Origin: Polyangium jinanense
GTDB lineage: Bacteria; Myxococcota; Polyangia; Polyangiales; Polyangiaceae
Length of the DNA stretch: 64,000 bases
NCBI RefSeq assembly: GCF_028435365.1
Contig: NZ_JAGTJJ010000031.1
Span: 62,001-126,000 of the forward strand
Reading direction: 5' to 3'
Within the stretch, counting starts at the first letter, position 1; every line of letters starts with the position of its first letter. The notes beneath the pieces were generated by a model. It ran no database searches and was not told where the DNA came from. It saw only the letters and a program-made list of their open reading frames with translations. The position numbers were made by a program, and so were the translations under genes. Positions 27,005 to 34,838 of the stretch are shown piece after piece.

Positions 27005-27412
27005 GCGCCGTGCCTTCAGGTACGGCGCCTTCTCGTCTTCGGTCACCGGCTCGACGAACAGCACCCGGTGGTCGCGTTTGCCGAAGCTCACGAGCCGCAC
27101 GAAGATGTGGTCGAGCGCGACCGTGACCTCGCTTCGCTTGTGCTTCCAAAGGTTTGCCGCGTCCTGGAACGTCGGCACCTTCGGGTTGTAGGCGATCATG
27201 TGGTACTCGGGCCCTGCGGGCTCCGGGTAGTCGTCGACGTGGACGATCTTGTAGAGCCGGATGCCTCCACTCGACTCGGCGGCCGCAACGACGGCGCCCT
27301 CCACCAGGTCCTTCCCGTTGGGATCGGACGAGGCGGGGACGGACACGTCGCGGTTGCATGCGGCCACGGAGCCGAGGGCCATGCACAGAACGAGCAGCGC
27401 GCGGCGGAGCAT
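27002..27412 (-). CDS. Small putative lipoprotein
   Basis: 136 residues from ATG 27412, signal peptide with lipobox VAAC (Cys19). The mature part has GKDLVEGAVVAAAESSGGIRL, HVDDYPEP and YHMIAYNPKVPTFQDAANLW, a compact beta-rich domain with no family I recognise. Upstream codons to 27559 overlap the divergent SDR gene and are not used. It is divergent from the SDR dehydrogenase, with a 115-bp shared region. Confidence 0.7.
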   Translation of the reverse strand: MLRRALLVLCMALGSVAACNRDVSVPASSDPNGKDLVEGAVVAAAESSGGIRLYKIVHVDDYPEPAGPEYHMIAYNPKVPTFQDAANLWKHKRSEVTVALDHIFVRLVSFGKRDHRVLFVEPVTEDEKAPYLKARR

Positions 27413-27491
27413 GGCTCGGGAAATAACACCCGGCGCATCCGGTGCAAGCGTGGCCTTCCCGATCTCCATCGGCCCGTGTATCACCCCGCTC

Positions 27492-27511
27492 CGAGGGCTC
27501 TTCGGCCCTCG
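27492..27511 (+). promoter_or_regulatory. 5-prime leader hairpin of the SDR gene
   Basis: CGAGGGC (27492-27498) pairs with GCCCTCG (27505-27511). It is six bases before the strong SD GGAGGAG at 27518-27524. The stem leaves the SD exposed, so it may stabilise the leader rather than block translation. Confidence 0.4.
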
Positions 27512-27527
27512 TTCTCTGGAGGAGACC

Positions 27528-28292
27528 ATGCGACTCGAAGACACCAAGTTCATCGTCACCGGCGCCGCCTCGGGCCTCGGCCGTCATTACGCCTATCGCC
27601 TCGCGGAGGCGGGCGGACAGGTGGTCGCGGGCGACGTGAACGAGGCCGCGCTCGCCTCGCTCGCCGAGGAAGCCAAGGATCTCCGCGGCAAAATTCACCC
27701 GAAGCGCATCGACGTCGGCAGCGAGGCCGAGGTCTCCGCGTTCGTCGACTTCGCGCACGAGGCCATGGGCGGCTTGAACGGCCTCGTCAACAACGCCGGC
27801 ATCCTGCGCGACGGCCTGCTCGTGAAGAAGGACCGCACGACGGGCGCGATCACGAAGCTTTCGGCCCAGCAGTGGCAGGCCGTCATCGACGTCAACCTCA
27901 CCGGCGCGACCTACATGGTCCGCGACGTCGTCGCCAAGATGGCGGCAAGCGGCGAAAAGGGCGTCATCGTCAACATCAGCTCGATCGCGCGCCATGGAAA
28001 CCGTGGACAGTCGAACTACAGCGCCGCGAAGGCCGCACTTGCCACCAACACCAAGACCTGGGCCCTCGAGTTCGCGCCGTTTGGCATCCGCGTCGGCTGT
28101 GTCGCGCCGGGCATGGTCGAGACGCCCATGACCCAGGGCATGAACCAGAAGGCCAAGGACGCCCTCGTCGCCGCGATTCCCGTCGGCCGCATCGGCCTGC
28201 CCGAGGACCTCTGGCTCGCGGTCCGTTTCGTCATCGAGTGCGAGTATTTCAACGGCCGCACCATCGACGTCGACGGCGGCCTCGCCATGTGA
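27528..28292 (+). CDS. Short-chain dehydrogenase/reductase (FabG- or HSD10-like)
   Basis: NAD(P)-dependent oxidoreductase of 254 residues with a complete classical SDR signature: TGAASGLG at 12-19, NNAG near 86, the catalytic Ser in VNISSIAR and Tyr-x-x-x-Lys in YSAAKAAL. The insert KKDRTTGAITKLSAQQWQ and the ending NGRTIDVDGGL resemble 3-hydroxyacyl-CoA dehydrogenases or 3-oxoacyl reductases. Cofactor loop GDVNEAAL (Asp after beta2) favours NAD. ATG 27528 has the SD GGAGGAG. It is monocistronic, followed by the bfd promoter. Confidence 0.9.
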   Translation: MRLEDTKFIVTGAASGLGRHYAYRLAEAGGQVVAGDVNEAALASLAEEAKDLRGKIHPKRIDVGSEAEVSAFVDFAHEAMGGLNGLVNNAGILRDGLLVKKDRTTGAITKLSAQQWQAVIDVNLTGATYMVRDVVAKMAASGEKGVIVNISSIARHGNRGQSNYSAAKAALATNTKTWALEFAPFGIRVGCVAPGMVETPMTQGMNQKAKDALVAAIPVGRIGLPEDLWLAVRFVIECEYFNGRTIDVDGGLAM

Positions 28293-28333
28293 CCCCTCCG
28301 CCTCGAACAGACGGCCGATCCTTGCGAACGGGG

Positions 28334-28369
28334 TTGACCCTGATGATGTTGAAAGCTATTCTCAACATC
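28334..28369 (+). promoter_or_regulatory. Promoter with overlapping Fur-box-like operator, upstream of bfd
   Basis: TTGACC (28334-28339), a 17-base spacer and TATTCT (28357-28362) form a good housekeeping promoter. TGAAAGCTATTCTCA (28350-28364) matches the 7-1-7 Fur consensus TGATAATnATTATCA at 11 of 14 fixed positions and covers the -10. A wider dyad GATGTTGA-N9-TCAACATC (28345-28369) surrounds it. The downstream gene is an iron-related ferredoxin, so repression by iron-loaded Fur is a well-founded inference. Confidence 0.75.
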
Positions 28370-28398
28370 AACAGGACGCCGGACGGTCGGAAGCACCT

Positions 28399-28644
28399 AT
28401 GTACGTCTGCATCTGTGAGGCGGTATCGGAGCAGGACATCTTGGACCTCGTGGGCGCTGGTGCCTCGACGGCCCATGAGGTCATGGAAAAGACGCGGGCT
28501 GGCACGCGATGCGGCTCGTGTCGGGCGACCGTGAAGTCCCTCGTCGAGGGGGACGGACCGGTCTCGACGGAATGCGCCGATTCCGCCCCGACGTGCGGGG
28601 TTCGTCGGTTGCGCATGATTCGATCCGCTTCGTCGGCGGCTTGA
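28399..28644 (+). CDS. bfd: Bacterioferritin-associated ferredoxin
   Basis: Small [2Fe-2S] protein that releases iron from bacterioferritin by reduction. 81 residues; the four cluster ligands C4, C6, C38 and C41 are in the standard CxC...CxxC pattern (MYVCICEAVSEQDI and TRCGSCRATVK). The C-terminus (about 50-81) is longer than in E. coli Bfd and has two more Cys (C59, C66 region) that are not family ligands. The promoter has a Fur-like box and bfr follows 194 bases downstream, so the pair controls iron mobilisation. Confidence 0.9.
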   Translation: MYVCICEAVSEQDILDLVGAGASTAHEVMEKTRAGTRCGSCRATVKSLVEGDGPVSTECADSAPTCGVRRLRMIRSASSAA

Positions 28645-28838
28645 CGGTTCGGCTCGGCTCGTTCGGTTCTCGATATTGGTTTTCGACATCTCCAGCGTTA
28701 CGTGCGCGCGGCTGCGTTTGTCGCGTGCTGGGGGGTGTTTTGTATCGAGAGCCTGCCCATTTTTCCGATAGCGTGCTAGGCGGACATCGCGGCGACCGTA
28801 TCGCCGGAGCCGTAACCCTTGCAGGCTAGAGGTCTTCC

Positions 28839-29318
28839 ATGAAGGGCGACAGAGACGTCATCCACGCGCTGAACGAGGTGCTCGCCGCCGAGCTCGTGGC
28901 GATCAACCAGTATTTCATGCACGCCAAGATGTGCGAGAACTGGGGATATCTGGCGCTCGCCGCGCGCAGCCGTGACGAATCGATCGACGAGATGCGCCAT
29001 GCCGAGGCGATCATGCAGCGCATCCTCTTCCTCGAAGGACTGCCGAACCTGCAGCGTCTCGACAAGCTGAACGTGGGCCAGACCGTGCCCGAGCAGTTCA
29101 AGAGCGATCTCGATCTCGAGTACGCGGCCGTCACCCGACTGAACAGCTCGATCGCTCTCTGTCGTGAGAAGGGTGACCACACGAGCGAATCCTTGCTCCG
29201 AAGCATCCTGGCTGGCGAGGAAGAGCACATCGACTGGCTCGAAACACAGCTCGATTTGCTTCAGAAGCTGGGCGAACCGCTCTACCTTTCGCAGCAGCTC
29301 TCGCACCACAAGAGCTGA
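28839..29318 (+). CDS. bfr: Bacterioferritin
   Basis: Iron-storage 24-mer subunit with a di-iron ferroxidase centre and interfacial haem. 159 residues, standard length. All ferroxidase ligands are present: E18, E51, H54, E94, E127, H130, and the haem-ligand Met52 in DEMRHAE. The SD-like TAGAGG lies before ATG 28839. The 194-bp gap after bfd suggests its own promoter, perhaps oppositely regulated by iron; I could not identify a clear second Fur box. Confidence 0.95.
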   Translation: MKGDRDVIHALNEVLAAELVAINQYFMHAKMCENWGYLALAARSRDESIDEMRHAEAIMQRILFLEGLPNLQRLDKLNVGQTVPEQFKSDLDLEYAAVTRLNSSIALCREKGDHTSESLLRSILAGEEEHIDWLETQLDLLQKLGEPLYLSQQLSHHKS

Positions 29319-29428
29319 CGAGCGGGCCAATCGTGGCGATGATAGGGTCGCGCGGCACCAGGTAGCTGGCTGTCCGCGCGACACGCTCTCACGTGCACAA
29401 GGCCCCCAGACGGAGGCCGGGGGAATCC

Positions 29429-30787
29429 ATGGCGAAGATTCTCGTCGTCGATGATCAGCGCAACATGCGCACGACGCTCGCGATGATGCTGCGAAGCGCG
29501 GGCTACGAAGTCGACGAGGCGAGCGACGGAAAAGAAGGCGCAGATCGGGGCTCGAAGGGCGCATACGACCTTGTGCTCACTGATCTGCGCATGGGCGGTA
29601 ACGACGGCATCGGCGTCCTGCGTTCGGTCAAAGAGACGCACGCGATGACCGAGGTCATCGTGATGACCGCGTACGGCACAATCGAGAGCGCCGTCGAGGC
29701 CATGCGCCTCGGCGCCTTCGATTACATCCAGAAGCCCTTCACGGAGCAGGAGCTGCTCGTGAAGGTCGAGCGCGCGATCGCGAACCGCAGGCTCACGGGC
29801 CAGGTCTCGCTCTTCGCGACCGAGTTCCGCGAGCGATACAAGTTCGAGAACATCATCGGCCGCTCGCACGCGATCCGCGAGGTGCTCGCGCGCATCGTGC
29901 GCGTCGCGCCCACGGACGCGACGGTGCTCATCACGGGCGAGAGCGGCACGGGCAAGGAGCTCGTGGCCAAGGCGATCCACGCGAACTCGAAGCGTGCCGA
30001 TCGTCCCTTCGTCCCCGTCAACTGCGCGGCCATCAGCGAGACGCTCCTCGAGAGCGAGCTCTTCGGCCATGCGCGAGGGTCCTTCACGGGCGCGGTCTCG
30101 GCGCGCAAGGGCCTCTTCGAGGAGGCCGACGGCGGCACGTTCTTCTTCGACGAGATCGCCGAGACGCCGCTGACCTTCCAGGCGAAGCTCCTCCGCGCGA
30201 TCCAGGAGAACGAGATCCGCCGCGTCGGCGAGAACAAGCCGATCCGGGTCGACGTGCGCATCATCGCCGCGACGAACCAGGACCTCCTGACCTCCGTCGC
30301 CGAGCGTCGCTTCCGGCAGGACCTCTACTACCGCCTCAACGTGGCGCGGTTCATCCTGCCGCCCTTGCGCGAGCGTCGCGAGGACATCCCGGTCCTCTTC
30401 GAGTTCTTCCTCGACAAGTACAACCGCAAGATGAGCGCCAAGGCGCGCGTCGCCGACGGCGTGCTCGAGGCGGTCTCGGGCTACGAGTTCCCGGGCAACA
30501 TCCGCGAGCTCGAGAACCTCGTCGAGCAGGCCGTCGCGCTCTCGGGCGGCGGCATCATCACGATCGACGACCTCGGCCTCACGCCCGGTCCTTCGCAGAA
30601 GACGGCCCCGACAAGCGGCGGCCGCGCCCTCGCCGACGTGGTCGACTCCGCCGAACGTCAAGCCATCGAGGTGGCGCTGCGCGAGTGCGACGGCAGCCGC
30701 GAGCGCGCCGCCGAGGTGCTCGGCATCAGCGCCACCACGCTCTGGCGCAAGATGACACGCCTGGCGATCACCTATCCCCCCGCCTGA
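29429..30787 (+). CDS. NtrC-family sigma-54-dependent response regulator
   Basis: 452 residues: receiver (1-120, phospho-acceptor D52 in VLTDLRM), AAA+ sigma-54 activator domain (about 143-385) with Walker A GESGTGKE near 170, GSFTGA at 217-222 and DEIAE, and a C-terminal Fis-type HTH (AAEVLGISATTLWRKMTRL). The sigma-54 contact loop reads GSFTGA instead of the usual GAFTGA. ATG 29429 has GGGGGAA upstream; codons from 29393 are ignored. No histidine kinase is adjacent, so it is an orphan regulator; targets unknown. Confidence 0.93.
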   Translation: MAKILVVDDQRNMRTTLAMMLRSAGYEVDEASDGKEGADRGSKGAYDLVLTDLRMGGNDGIGVLRSVKETHAMTEVIVMTAYGTIESAVEAMRLGAFDYIQKPFTEQELLVKVERAIANRRLTGQVSLFATEFRERYKFENIIGRSHAIREVLARIVRVAPTDATVLITGESGTGKELVAKAIHANSKRADRPFVPVNCAAISETLLESELFGHARGSFTGAVSARKGLFEEADGGTFFFDEIAETPLTFQAKLLRAIQENEIRRVGENKPIRVDVRIIAATNQDLLTSVAERRFRQDLYYRLNVARFILPPLRERREDIPVLFEFFLDKYNRKMSAKARVADGVLEAVSGYEFPGNIRELENLVEQAVALSGGGIITIDDLGLTPGPSQKTAPTSGGRALADVVDSAERQAIEVALRECDGSRERAAEVLGISATTLWRKMTRLAITYPPA

Positions 30788-30820
30788 ACCCCGCCCAACC
30801 CCCGGATTCCGCCCCCGAGA

Positions 30821-30870
30821 CATTGCAGATCTGCAAGGTGTTCCACGGAGCACCTTTCCGACATGCAATG
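30821..30870. promoter_or_regulatory. Nested dyad downstream of the NtrC-type regulator
   Basis: CATTGCA (30821-30827) pairs with TGCAATG (30864-30870), and AAGGTG (30835-30840) with CACCTT (30851-30856), giving a two-level stem with a 7-by-7 internal loop. It also includes the palindrome TTGCAGATCTGCAA (30823-30836). It lies between the regulator stop (30787) and the next receiver gene (31029) and could be an operator, a leader structure or a terminator. Confidence 0.5.
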
Positions 30871-31028
30871 TTCGAGGCGAAAATCATCTGCCCCGGATGA
30901 TGCGTTGCGGCGTCGATCACCGCAGGTTTTCCGCGGGATCCACTGATGGAACGCGCGTTGCTTTGAAAAACGGCAAAGACGAACCCGAGCGCTTTCGTGT
31001 CGGCGTCGTCTCCGAAGGGGTCCTTCCC

Positions 31029-31406
31029 ATGCCGCGCGTGTTGATCGTCGACGACGAGGAGAATCAACGCAAGACGCTCTCCATTGGCCTTCGGCTGGAG
31101 GGCTTCGAGGTCCTCGGCGCGGCCTCCGGGGAAGAGGCGCTGCGCTTGCTCGCCGAGAAGCCCGTCGACGTTGCGATGGTCGACCTGATGCTTCCAGGCA
31201 TGAGTGGTCTGGACCTCGTGCGTCAGATTCGCCGCATGTTCCCGAACGTGCGCGTCTACCTCGCGAGCGCCTACCACCTCTCCTCGCGCCAGATGGAGCG
31301 CGCCGACTGCGGCGCCGCCGGCTTCATCCCCAAGCCCTACGCCCTCTCCGAGCTCAGCCGCCTCTTGCAGAGCAAGACGCCGGCTCCGGCGCAAGTCGCG
31401 TGCTAA
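31029..31406 (+). CDS. Stand-alone response regulator receiver
   Basis: 125 residues, a single CheY-like receiver with acidic pair D8-D9, phospho-acceptor D52 (AMVDLMLPGMSG), the Ser in YLASAYH and Lys in IPKPYALSEL. No output domain. ATG 31029 is preceded by a GAAGGGG that serves as SD and pairs weakly with CCTTC before the start. It lies between an NtrC-type regulator and queA, and is probably part of a phosphorelay whose kinase is elsewhere. Confidence 0.88.
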   Translation: MPRVLIVDDEENQRKTLSIGLRLEGFEVLGAASGEEALRLLAEKPVDVAMVDLMLPGMSGLDLVRQIRRMFPNVRVYLASAYHLSSRQMERADCGAAGFIPKPYALSELSRLLQSKTPAPAQVAC

Positions 31407-31415
31407 CAGGCGCGC

Positions 31416-32507
31416 GTGCGCCGCGACCTTCTCACGTACGAACTCCCGCCCGAGCTCATCGCCGCGCATCCGTCCGCGGATCGTGAAAGCGCGCGCCTGC
31501 TCGTCGTCGACGACGAGCCCGGCCGCCTCGAACACGCCTTCATCCGCGACCTGCCCGACCGCTTGCCTGAAGGCGCGCTCGTCGTCGTCAACGACACCCG
31601 CGTCCTGCCCGCACGGCTCCTCGGCCGCAAGACCACGAGCGGCGGCAAGGTCGAGATCTTCCTCGTTCGGAAGGTCGCGGAGACGCACGTCGAGCGCAGC
31701 GGCCAGCGCCTCCCCGCCGAGCGATGGCGCGCCCTCGGTCGCTCCTCCAAACCCCTTCGTGAAGGCGCCGAGATCACGATCGACGGCCCTGTCTCGCTCG
31801 TCGCGCGCATCGAAGGCAAGGACCCCGAAGGCCTTTTCGACGTCGTCCTCTTCTCGCCCGAGGGCCGCTCCGTCCCCGATGCCGTCGAGGCCGCCGGCCA
31901 CGTCCCGCTCCCGCCGTACATCCGCCGCGACGACGACGCCACGGACCGCGCGCGTTATCAGACCGTCTACGCCCGCGAGCCCGGCGCCGTCGCCGCGCCG
32001 ACCGCGGGCCTGCACCTGACCGAGACCTTGATCGAGCGGTTTTCCGCGCGCGGGATGGAGCTTGCGCGGGTCACGTTGCACGTCGGGCTTGGCACGTTCC
32101 AGCCGGTGACAGTGTCCGATCTCGATGATCACCCGATGCACGCCGAGGCCTACCGCGTGCCGCCCGAGACGGCCGAGGCCGTGGCCCGCGCGCGTCTGAA
32201 AGGACGGGAGATCGTGGCGATCGGGACGACCAGCGTGCGCGCCCTGGAGAGCGCCGCGGACCCCGAGCGCGAGGGCCACGTCGTCGCGCGGGAAGGGGAG
32301 ACGCGCCTTTTGATCCAGCCGGGCTATCGCTTTCGCGTGGTCGATCGGCTGCTGACGAATTTTCACCTGCCGGAGTCGACACTGCTCGCACTTGTCGGCG
32401 CCTTCGCGGGCCTGCCGCGTGTCCTCGAGAGTTACCGCGTCGCGATCGAGGAGAGGTACCGGTTTTACTCGTACGGCGACGCGATGCTTCTGAGGAGACA
32501 ACGATGA
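31416..32507 (+). CDS. queA: S-adenosylmethionine:tRNA ribosyltransferase-isomerase
   Basis: Transfers and isomerises the ribose of S-adenosylmethionine onto preQ1 in tRNA, the step giving epoxyqueuosine. 363 residues with the family opening LLTYELPPELIAAHP, VVNDTRVLPARLLGRK, PLPPYIRRDDDATDRARYQTV, GAVAAPTAGLHLT and the closing YRFYSYGDAMLL. The start is GTG 31416, nine bases after the receiver stop, with weak SD. The stop overlaps tgt by ATGA, giving a queA-tgt queuosine unit. Confidence 0.94.
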   Translation: MRRDLLTYELPPELIAAHPSADRESARLLVVDDEPGRLEHAFIRDLPDRLPEGALVVVNDTRVLPARLLGRKTTSGGKVEIFLVRKVAETHVERSGQRLPAERWRALGRSSKPLREGAEITIDGPVSLVARIEGKDPEGLFDVVLFSPEGRSVPDAVEAAGHVPLPPYIRRDDDATDRARYQTVYAREPGAVAAPTAGLHLTETLIERFSARGMELARVTLHVGLGTFQPVTVSDLDDHPMHAEAYRVPPETAEAVARARLKGREIVAIGTTSVRALESAADPEREGHVVAREGETRLLIQPGYRFRVVDRLLTNFHLPESTLLALVGAFAGLPRVLESYRVAIEERYRFYSYGDAMLLRRQR

Positions 32508-33634
32508 GCGGGCCGAGCACGCCCGGATATGCCTTCCGCACCCTCGCCACGAGCGGCGCGGCGCGCGCGGGCATCCTGACGACGCCACACGGCGAGGTCC
32601 CCACGCCGACGTTCATGCCCGTCGGCACGCAGGGCAGCGTGAAGACCATGAGCCCGGAGGAGGTCGCGGCCACGGGCGCGCGCATCGTCCTCGGCAACAC
32701 CTACCACCTCTGGCTCCGGCCCGGCCCCGAGGTCGTCGCCGGCCTCGGGGGCTTGCACGGCTTCACGAAGTGGCCACACGCGATGCTCACGGACTCGGGC
32801 GGCTTTCAGGCCTTCTCGCTCGCCGAGCGGCGGCAGACGAGCGAGGACGGGTTCGTCTTCCGCTCGCACCTCGACGGCTCGAAGAAGGTCCTCACGCCCG
32901 AGGTGGCGATGCAGGTGCAGGGACAGATCGGCGCTGACATCGCCATGCAGCTCGACATCTGCCCGCCCGGCGACGCCTCGCGCGCCGAGTTCGAGGCCGC
33001 CTGCGCGCGCACCACGCGCTGGGCCAAGCGTTGCCTCGCGGCCAAGCGGCCGGATCAAGCCGTCTTCGGCATCGTGCAGGGCGGCACCGATCCGGCCCTC
33101 CGACGCGCGCACGCCGAGGAGCTCGCAGCGATGCCCTTCGACGGCCTCGCGCTCGGCGGTTTTTCCGTTGGCGAGCCCATCGCCCGCATGCATGAGGTCC
33201 TCATGGAGGTCGGGCCCACGCTCGATCCCGAGCGGCCGCATTACCTCATGGGCGTCGGCACGCCTTACGATCTCGTGCGAGCCATCGGCGCGGGCGTCGA
33301 CATGTTCGACTGCGTCTTGCCGACCCGCAACGCGCGCAACGGCCAGGCCCTCACGCGCACCGGCAAGGTCGTCATCAAGCAGGCGCGCTACCGGACCGAT
33401 CCATCGCCGCTCGATCCCACCTGCACCTGCCCGACCTGCGCCGCGGGCTACTCGCGCGCCTACCTCCGGCACCTTTTCCTCGCGGGCGAGATCCTCGTCC
33501 TGCGCCTCATCACCGCGCACAACCTGCACCTCTACGGCACGCTCGTGCGCGAGGCGCGCGAGGCGATCCTCGCGGGGCGGTACGACGCGTTCGCGAAGGA
33601 GTGGCTCGCGGGGCTGGAAGCAGGTTCTGCGTAG
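32504..33634 (+). CDS. tgt: tRNA-guanine transglycosylase (queuine tRNA-ribosyltransferase)
   Basis: Exchanges guanine 34 of target tRNAs for preQ1. 376 residues with MLTDSGGFQAFSLAERR (substrate Asp), the TIM-barrel GGFSVGEP, and zinc ligands C307, C309, C312 and a His near 339. The catalytic Asp lies in DMFDCVLPTRNARNG. ATG 32504 overlaps the queA stop. It is followed by a bidirectional hairpin and converges with gspC. Confidence 0.95.
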   Translation: MSGPSTPGYAFRTLATSGAARAGILTTPHGEVPTPTFMPVGTQGSVKTMSPEEVAATGARIVLGNTYHLWLRPGPEVVAGLGGLHGFTKWPHAMLTDSGGFQAFSLAERRQTSEDGFVFRSHLDGSKKVLTPEVAMQVQGQIGADIAMQLDICPPGDASRAEFEAACARTTRWAKRCLAAKRPDQAVFGIVQGGTDPALRRAHAEELAAMPFDGLALGGFSVGEPIARMHEVLMEVGPTLDPERPHYLMGVGTPYDLVRAIGAGVDMFDCVLPTRNARNGQALTRTGKVVIKQARYRTDPSPLDPTCTCPTCAAGYSRAYLRHLFLAGEILVLRLITAHNLHLYGTLVREAREAILAGRYDAFAKEWLAGLEAGSA

Positions 33635-33654
33635 AGCGACTCCCTCACCCCCGC

Positions 33655-33678
33655 CCCCTCTCCCTGGCGGGAGAGGGG
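33655..33678. terminator. Hairpin repeat between convergent tgt and gspC
   Basis: CCCCTCTCCC (33655-33664) pairs perfectly with GGGAGAGGGG (33669-33678) over TGGC. It is preceded by CTCACCCCCGCC, the same tag found on the minus strand next to the 3968-3998 hairpin. It lies between two convergent stops. Confidence 0.65.
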
Positions 33679-33684
33679 AGATGG

Positions 33685-34677
33685 CTACTTGATGTTCAGC
33701 TCCAGCGTCGTCGGCTGGCCATTTCGGATCACGTCCACGCGGATCTGGTTCGCCGACATCAGCCGCGCGTAGGCCTCGAGCGCGCTCTGCGGGTTCGTCA
33801 TCTCGAACCCGTTGATGCGCTGGAGCTGATCGCCGTGCTTCAGCCCGATCGCGTCGAGCGCCGTGCCTTTGCGCACGCCCATGAGCTTCATGCCCGTCGT
33901 CTGATCGCCCTGCCGCGCCGGCACCACGCGCACCTTCTGCAGATACTCCGCCTGGTTCGTCAGGATCTCGTCCACCACCGTGCGGTCGATGTCGTACTGG
34001 TTCGGCCCCGTTTGCCGGATCCGCTCGGCGATGTGCGGCGGCAGTTGCCCCTTCGGCCTCTTGCCCGGCGTCGCCGGCGGCGCCGCTTGAGGCCCGTTCC
34101 CGTTCATCGGCGGCGTCATCCGCGGCGGCTCGTTCATCGGCGGCGGCCCCTGCATCGCCTTGCGCCGCTCCGTGTCGTGCACCTCGATCTGGCAGAACCG
34201 CCCCTCGCGCATCAGCCAGATCCGATCCGGCCCGATGTGCGCCACCTGGAAGCTGCCGAGCTGATCGCCTTGCCGATGCAGATGCACGCCCTCCGGCCCT
34301 GCGATCGCCGCGAACGACCAGGCGGGGTCCTCCTCCGACCACACGATCAGCGTCACCATGCCGACCTCGCACGGCGGATCGGCGAGCGGATGCGTCGGTA
34401 GAGGCCCGAGGGGCTCTTGCGGCACCAGCGGGCCCGTCAACGAGTCGAACGGATTGCGCTCGAGGATCACGTTTGCGCTCGGCCGGGCAGGCTCTTCTTC
34501 GTGATGCGCGGAGATCTTCGGCCCCGGCCGCTTCGTCACGGGGGCCTCGTCGATCATCGCCGCGCCTGCGAGGTAGCCGAGCCCCTTGGCCTGGAAATAG
34601 GCCGAAGCCAGGAGGAGCAGGCCCACGACAACCGGAAAATACCGCTTGAGCCACGCGTCGAGTCGCACCCCTCGCAC
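33685..34677 (-). CDS. gspC: Type II secretion system protein GspC
   Basis: Inner-membrane clamp of the type II secretion system that links to the outer-membrane secretin. 330 residues: TM at about 12-28, an HR (homology region) domain starting ILERNPFDSLTGP (about 72-185), a Pro/Asn-rich linker, then a PDZ domain (about 230-330, MGVRKGTALDAIGLKHGDQL and RINGFEMTNPQSALEAY). The start is GTG 34677, with GTG 34668 as an alternative. No other gsp gene is adjacent, except that the divergent neighbour carries a GspE-N-like domain. Confidence 0.85.
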   Translation of the reverse strand: MRGVRLDAWLKRYFPVVVGLLLLASAYFQAKGLGYLAGAAMIDEAPVTKRPGPKISAHHEEEPARPSANVILERNPFDSLTGPLVPQEPLGPLPTHPLADPPCEVGMVTLIVWSEEDPAWSFAAIAGPEGVHLHRQGDQLGSFQVAHIGPDRIWLMREGRFCQIEVHDTERRKAMQGPPPMNEPPRMTPPMNGNGPQAAPPATPGKRPKGQLPPHIAERIRQTGPNQYDIDRTVVDEILTNQAEYLQKVRVVPARQGDQTTGMKLMGVRKGTALDAIGLKHGDQLQRINGFEMTNPQSALEAYARLMSANQIRVDVIRNGQPTTLELNIK

Positions 34678-34838
34678 CCGAGCGAGCGCCGTACCAGCGC
34701 TTGCTGGGCGTCTTGGCCTGGAAACGCGGAAATCGGGGGGCTCGGCGCGGCACCCTCCTGCTCGGCCCCGGCGCGCCCGTGCGCATCTTGCCCGGAATTT
34801 CCCGCTCGGATACGGTGGAGGTAGAGGCGCGGAACGGC

